DNA from: Alnus glutinosa
Taxonomy: Eukaryota > Streptophyta > Magnoliopsida > Fagales > Betulaceae
Direction of reading: 5' to 3'
Length of the DNA stretch: 64,000 nt
Assembly: GCF_958979055.1 (NCBI RefSeq)
Contig: NC_084892.1
Coordinates: 22,284,001 to 22,348,000, forward strand
A program made the translations under genes and the position numbers. The notes below the pieces were generated by a model that saw only the letters and a program-made list of their open reading frames with translations, made no database searches and was not told the DNA's origin. How positions within the stretch are numbered: the first letter of the stretch is position 1; each line of letters opens with the position of its first letter. This document shows positions 58,436-64,000 of the stretch, in pieces.

Positions 58436-61400
58436 ATGGCGGATGAAGGCTTGGCTTCTCACAGAAGAGACCCAATTAAGTCTTCAGGTACGTAACTTTT
58501 CAAATTACGTCTCGTTTTGTTCTATTTCAAGGTTAATGTTGACCCTTTGTTTGGTTCCCGAGAAATCTGAGGGAAAGAAAAGAATAAAAATGAAAAATCG
58601 CGGACTTGAAGGACTTGCCTTGAGTAAGCCCATAGTTGGAATATGCTAAGTTGAGTTGGGTTTTCACTCCGATATTTTGGTTTCCATGCTTGCTTACAAT
58701 TTTCTTAGCAATCAATGTGACGATTAATCAATTTTGTCCGTGAAGAATTTTTTTTTTTTTTTTGAGAAAGCGGTCTTGTATATTAAAATTTATTTAGCAT
58801 AGAATATTACAAACTGGTTTTGGTTGCTTTATATACATGTAATATATGGTTGAGAATTTTTTTGGGGCTGAGATGTTTGCTTCTGAGAAATGCTAATTAT
58901 GTGTCTTGTGATTAGTCGGGAATGCTGCGGCAAATCGAAGACGGCAACATGCGGTTACGGTGGGAAAAGAAAGAAGAGAATCATTGGTGCGGGCGAAGCG
59001 CCTATGCAGAGTTGGGATTAGTGATGAGAGTGATGTTTCTCTTGACAATGATATGATGATTGATGAAGAGCAATCAATTTTGGAGGCTCAAACTTCTTCG
59101 GCAGTGGAAGAGTTGAAGTCCGCCGTGGCATATCAGTATGTCAATCTTAAATTTTGGTCTTATTTTCTCCTGATTTGAGTATGCAGGTTGTGCTATGTTT
59201 TGGTTTACTTATATAGTTTTTGCTTTGATTAGAAATGAACTTGGCATATCAGTATGTCAATGATATTCTATTGAATGATTTAAAAGATAGTTCCTCTTGA
59301 AATCTATGAGATATGGGTATTCTTGATAATTTCTCCACCCTGCTTAGTTGCTATGTAAACCCAATATTTATTTTCCTATATTTCGTGCTACATCTAGGTT
59401 TCTTTGTCTATAAGCATGTGATAGTTCAAGCTTCTGGCTGGGTCCACCTTATCTTAGTATATGAACAAATTCCGTGTGTTAATGTTAGGGGAAAAGGTGC
59501 AATGCAGAAGAGAGTAAGTGCCCTTCGTGAACTAAGGCGTTTGTTGTCAAGATCTGAATTGCCTCCTGTTGAAGCTGCCCTTAAAGCTGGAGCAATATCC
59601 ATACTTGTGCAGTGTCTTTCATTTGGCTCTCCAGATGAACAGGTTTATTTCGTTCTGCATATGTATATTCTTCCCGGCACAATATAATGACAAACAGTAA
59701 TTGTTTTTACTTAGTTGAAAGAAGGGAAGAAGCACTCTCTAGATCTTGCTTACCATTATGGTCTAATTATCAATTAATGGCTCTTTTCAAATTCCAGTAA
59801 GTGTTGAAATGATGATTAATGATTTTTAGTACGTATACTACTCGCCTATATAATTTACATGCAGAAGTAGAACATCAGAAGGCTGATAAGCCATTTAGGA
59901 TTGGTAAACTGAGTGATGAAAATTGGAAGGGAATATATTAATTTTTTATTTTTTTGGTTTTTTTGTTATATTGCAGTTGCTTGAGGCAGCTTGGTGCCTC
60001 ACAAATATTGCAGCAGGAAAACCTGAAGAAACAGAAGCTTTATTGCCTTCATTACCATTGCTTATTGCTCATCTTGGAGGTTGGCAAGGACCCATGCATC
60101 CTTTTTTGAGTGAAAAAATGTTTTATTTTCTCATCTTGATAAATATAATAACAAAAATTCAAAAGAAAACTTTTTGAGCCCATAGTTGGCAAAGGTATAA
60201 CATGATCTAAGAGACCGTGAAATACTCTCACAACTTTGAAGGTTGAAATAGTGATTTATGAATAATTTTTGTAAAATGTGAAAAACAGTGTGCCTCCTGA
60301 TCCACATTGCTTCTAGCAACACTGACGGTTGATTCTCTAGGTTGACGGTTCTTAACAGCTAGCACTTAGTCAGCATTGGTAGATGCTGCTAAATTTAAGT
60401 GCCCATGAATGCTTACATTGATTCCCTTCGTGATAAAGATTTAAGATTTTGTTGAGCTATGAGCAACCTCACATTGTTGATGTTGTCTTAAAGGAGTGCT
60501 GAAGCTAAATAATGACGCTTGGAGCACATAAAAACACACTGACCTGAAAATCATGGTTTGAATCATTTAAAAGAACAATACTGCTATATGAGCCTGAACA
60601 GTTTTATCTAGAAATTTGAAGTGGTAGAATTAACAGCAATAAGTATACTTCTTTATTTCTGTTTACGATTTTTGTGTCCCAGATTTCTTTTGGATCTATT
60701 CTCATAGTAAATATAATACGTATACTTATTGTATCTGTCACTGTATAAATAATTAAACTAACTAAAATGGGTGGTGCCTGGTCCTTGTTCTATTCAAGGA
60801 CCCATATTTTTCTCAGGAGATATTCTTTTCTTCGCTTGCTTTAGTAATTCTGTTTATTGCTATCTACAGTATTCATGTATAACCTGTTTGTTGATTAAAT
60901 TGTTTACATATAATTTGTGCTTGAAAATTGGAACAGTTATCATCATTTTACTGCATTTGGCTTTACATTTATAATTGCACTTATGGTGCAGAAAAGAGTT
61001 CCTTATCTGTTGCTGAGCAGTGCGCATGGGCATTAGGAAATGTTGCTGGTGAAGGAGAGAAGCTGAGAAATGTTTTGCTATCCCAAGGAGCCTTACTACC
61101 TCTTGCAAGAATGATGCTGCCAAACAAGGGTTCAACTGTGAGAACAGCTGCTTGGGCATTGTCAAACCTAATCAAGGTTTTAAACCCTTCTCTAAAGAAC
61201 AATTTGTTCATTCATAAAAAGACATATACTAAATAATTAGAGGCATCTTCAGGCCATGCTTTTCTGGATTAGTTATGCCCCACCTGCGTTTTGTTTTTAT
61301 AAACAATTCATTTCATTGAGCGCAAAGGGGTACAACCCTAGTACACAAGATATATACAAAAAAAGTCCCCCTTACATACTAAAAGAAGAACAAAAATCCA

Positions 61401-63585
61401 CAAATTCAGAAAAGTTAGAAAATGGAAAGATATTATATGCCCCAATCCAACTAAAAAGCGATTTTGACCAGTATGCTCTTGAGCTATTCCCTCGTCTTCT
61501 CTTGATCTTCAAAACATCTAGCATTCCGCTCTCTCCATATACTCTATATTAAGCACAACGGGGCTAACCTCCACACAGCTAAAATTGAGCAACTACCCAC
61601 CTGACCTCGCCAACAATCTAACAATTGTACCACCCTTGTAGGCATAACTCAATGAACTCCGAAGAGGGTAAAGATTGCATTCCCTAAGTTTCGTGCCACT
61701 TCACAATGGAGTAAAAGATTATCAATAGTTTCCCACTCCTCCTATACATGCAACACCATTCCACCACTATTACTCATTTCTTTCTCAGATTATCCAATGT
61801 CAAAATCTTCCCATGAGCTGTTGTCCACACAAAAAACCTTACTCTCAAAGAAACTTTAACTTTCGAAACACTCCTCCAAGGAAAAGAATAACCCTCCGAA
61901 GTAGATAACTCATGAAAGAATGACCTCACCTCAAATTTCTTCCTCTTTGAAGGAATCCACTGAATACAATCCTCACTATCTTGTCTCCATCTAAGTGAAT
62001 ATAACACTTCAAAAAATTCAAGCACCAAATCTACCTCCCAATCTTGTACAGATCTGACAAAAGACACATTCCACTGAATAACGCCATTGGAAGACAGCAA
62101 GTTGTCCACAACCCACGCTTCCTTACAACGAGCAATACTAAATAACTCCGGAAAAACTTCCTTTAATGGTTAATCCCCACACCAAGCATTATGCCAAAAA
62201 CGAATCTTAGTACCATCGCCCACTTCATATCTAATATATCTCAAGAAAAACACCCCACCCCTTTCTAATATGTTTCCACACTCCAACACCAAAAGACCTT
62301 GCTACCTCCTTAGAACACCAACCACCACTTAAACTATCATATTTTGCTTCCACAATGAAACGCCATAACGCCTCCCTCTCCGTAGCATAACACCATAACC
62401 ATTTACCCAACAGAGCTTGATTAAACTTAATCAAATTTCTTACTCCCAAACCACCAAAGTGTATAGGAAAGCAAATAGTCGACCGTTTTACGAGATGAAA
62501 TTTAAACTCCTCCTTGATACCTCCCCATAAAAAATCTCTTTGCAATTTCTCAATTCTATTCGTCACACCCAACGGAATAGGAAACAAAGATAAATAATAA
62601 GTGGGTAAATTGGATAAAGTACTTTTGATCAACGTCAACGTCCCACCCTTTGACAAATATAGCTCTTCCAACCCGCCAAATACCTTTCCATTTTTTCTAC
62701 AATACCATTCCATATAGTGATTGACTTGTATGGTGCCCCCAAAGGACGTCTCAGATATGTCATTGGTAACTCCGCCACCCTTCATCCAAATACACTAGCC
62801 AACCTTTCGACATCCTCCACCTCACCAATAGGAATAATCTCTGACTTCGACAAATTAACCTTCAACCCTGAGACCGCTTCGAAACATAAAAAAGACATCT
62901 CAAATTACAAAGATGTTCACCATTAGGCTCACAAAATATTAAAGTATCATCTGCAAATAACAAGTGTGACACAACGATTCCTGTAACACTTCTCGATCCC
63001 ACTGTAAAACCATCCAATAGACCCCTATGCACTGTGGCTGACATCATCCTACTTAGAGCCTCCATAACCACTACAAAAAGTAAAGGTGATAACGGATCCT
63101 CTTGTCTTAAACCCCGAGTACTACTAAAAAAACTAGATGGAGCTCCATTTATTAAAACTGAGTAGTGAACCGTAGAAATACAAAAGGCTTAACAGTATTT
63201 TTGATATTCCATTTCTGTTTTCATACCAGATTTGTTTTTTGATGTACGTTTTAACATTTCATTTTTCCTAAGCTAACGTGTTTGACTTTCTACATTATAT
63301 GAGTTATGAAGCCTTTGTATATGTTTGGAATATATTTTGTGTGTGTTCTCCCCTTCCCCCTCCCCCCTTGGGGTTAATTACTTCTCAACAAAAAAAAAGG
63401 AATATATTTTGTGTGTGTGAGTATGAATGTGGTTGAGGTGTGCAGGTATGTGCTCTTTTCCTTAAATTTCATTTACAACATGACTTCAGTGTGCTTTGAG
63501 TGTAGGGACCAGACCAGAAAGCTGCCACTGAACTCATCAGAGTTGATGGGGTGTTGGATGCAATTGTTCGGCACCTGAAAAAAGC
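58436..63585 (+). CDS. IMPA9: Importin subunit alpha, IMPA-9 type (5' part)
   Basis: Six exons in the window: 58436-58487, 58916-59135, 59489-59642, 59977-60079, 60992-61176, 63506-63585. All junctions are GT-AG and in phase, and the gene continues past the right edge. The N-terminus [17 protein letters not shown] plus the basic [20 protein letters not shown] is the importin-beta-binding region. Armadillo repeats follow: [75 protein letters not shown]. In the cytosol importin alpha binds nuclear-localisation signals and importin beta for nuclear import. The divergent IBB and arm sequence fit the IMPA-9 branch (At5g03070), supported by its neighbour LPPG (At5g03080). Intron 5 is enlarged by an antisense LINE. 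Confidence 0.87.
61298..63184 (-). mobile_element. 5'-truncated LINE (L1-type), antisense in importin-alpha intron 5
   Basis: The minus strand encodes the end of a non-LTR reverse transcriptase: [13 protein letters not shown] near 63110, the active-site motif [13 protein letters not shown] near 62930-62970, then [25 protein letters not shown] and GGLGVRNL (62231-62785), and a zf-RVT tail with [20 protein letters not shown] (61774-62109). Frames are interrupted. The 3' end lies near 61298 (AATGAAATGAATTGTTTA on the minus strand). 5' truncation at about 63184 is usual for LINEs. Confidence 0.85.
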
Positions 63586-64000
63586 GTAAGTGGAGTTTAT
63601 CTCTTTGGACTGTTTTGAGTGAGTTTGGTCTTCAGTTTTGATGCAGTGAAAGACATTTGGGACTATTTGTAGTTAGATGTTGCAAGAGTAGATTCAGTCT
63701 GTTGCAAACTTTTTACCGTACCACGATTCTTGGTATTATGTAATTAGAGAATCCGTTGTTTCAGCTACCACAATCGTGTATTCCATTGCTCTCCTTTCTT
63801 AAAGATAATTTAAGTGATGCTACCAAGGCCTGAGATTAACCCAAATTTTTCTGTCTTATAATTTGTTTTTGAATGTACTTGGGGGCGCCTTACGCTTTTA
63901 ATAATATTTCAATTACTTTTTTTAAAAAAAAAAAAAAAAATTGTTTGTGAATGCAAATTGTCCTGGTCAACAACCATTTCAATTTATTTAATATTTTTTC
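63586..64000 (+). other. Intron 6 of importin alpha with a LINE tail
   Basis: The donor is GC|GTAAGT at 63585/63586. A LINE 3' tail on the plus strand (GTACTTGGGGGCGCCTTACG, TTTTAATAATATTTCAATTA, then A tract) lies at about 63875-63942. No exon is seen before the edge. Confidence 0.55.

Noticed and set aside
1..64000. CRISPR array, phage, operon-like or defence system
   Set aside because: No regularly spaced identical repeats with unique spacers and no prokaryotic gene structure. The window is plant nuclear DNA.

Overview
The window is nuclear DNA of a flowering plant, most likely a woody eudicot. The evidence is AT-rich intergenic DNA, genes with many short GT-AG introns, plant-only protein families, and a dense mix of plant transposable elements. 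No bacterial, viral or organellar gene set is present.

Host genes, left to right: (1) a single-exon minus-strand gene at 6607-7599 for a basic plant protein of the kind annotated as 'protamine P1 family'; (2) a five-exon minus-strand POLAR-like gene at 12949-16640; (3) a plus-strand DWNN / CCHC / RING E3 ligase gene of the PQT3 (RBBP6-like) family at 26980-31061, perhaps continuing to 33860; (4, 5) two intact minus-strand copies of a dolichyldiphosphatase / lipid phosphate phosphatase gamma gene at 41005-41673 and 56421-57089; (6) the 5' part of an importin-alpha gene (IMPA-9 type) on the plus strand from 58436, running off the right edge. Exon phases were checked junction by junction for genes 2, 3 and 6 and are consistent.

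Between them lie many mobile elements, several delimited to the base by target-site duplications (TSDs): a Cassandra 5S-bearing TRIM (967-1484, TSD CTATC); a Mutator-like element with a GC-rich insert (1582-2296) and a second one with a 9-bp TSD (25804-26433); a 1.56-kb solo LTR (10350-11913, TSD CCCAC); a full-length Ty3/gypsy chromovirus with a broken gag-pol (17104-22759, TSD AAAGC); a non-autonomous hAT element with an 8-bp TSD (32003-33055); a tRNA-derived SINE (38524-38640, 9-bp TSD); a 311-bp Mutator-type element (38734-39044); a Helitron candidate (42080-46350); a solo copia-type LTR (48496-48901); a Ty1/copia element with two LTRs that read identical but dead coding regions (49727-56397, TSD ATTCA); several LINE 3' ends; and palindromic MITEs.

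The most striking structure is a tandem segmental duplication at about 39451-57916. Unit 1 (about 39451-47871) and unit 2 (about 47878-57916) each hold one phosphatase gene, the same LINE tail and the same downstream block. They differ by private insertions: the Helitron candidate region in unit 1, a solo LTR and the copia element in unit 2. The copia element sits 18 bases past the stop codon of the second phosphatase copy. That copy stands head-to-head with the importin-alpha gene, as I recall for the Arabidopsis pair At5g03080/At5g03070. No new protein-coding system was found; the novelty is in the genome structure and in the young but coding-dead copia element.
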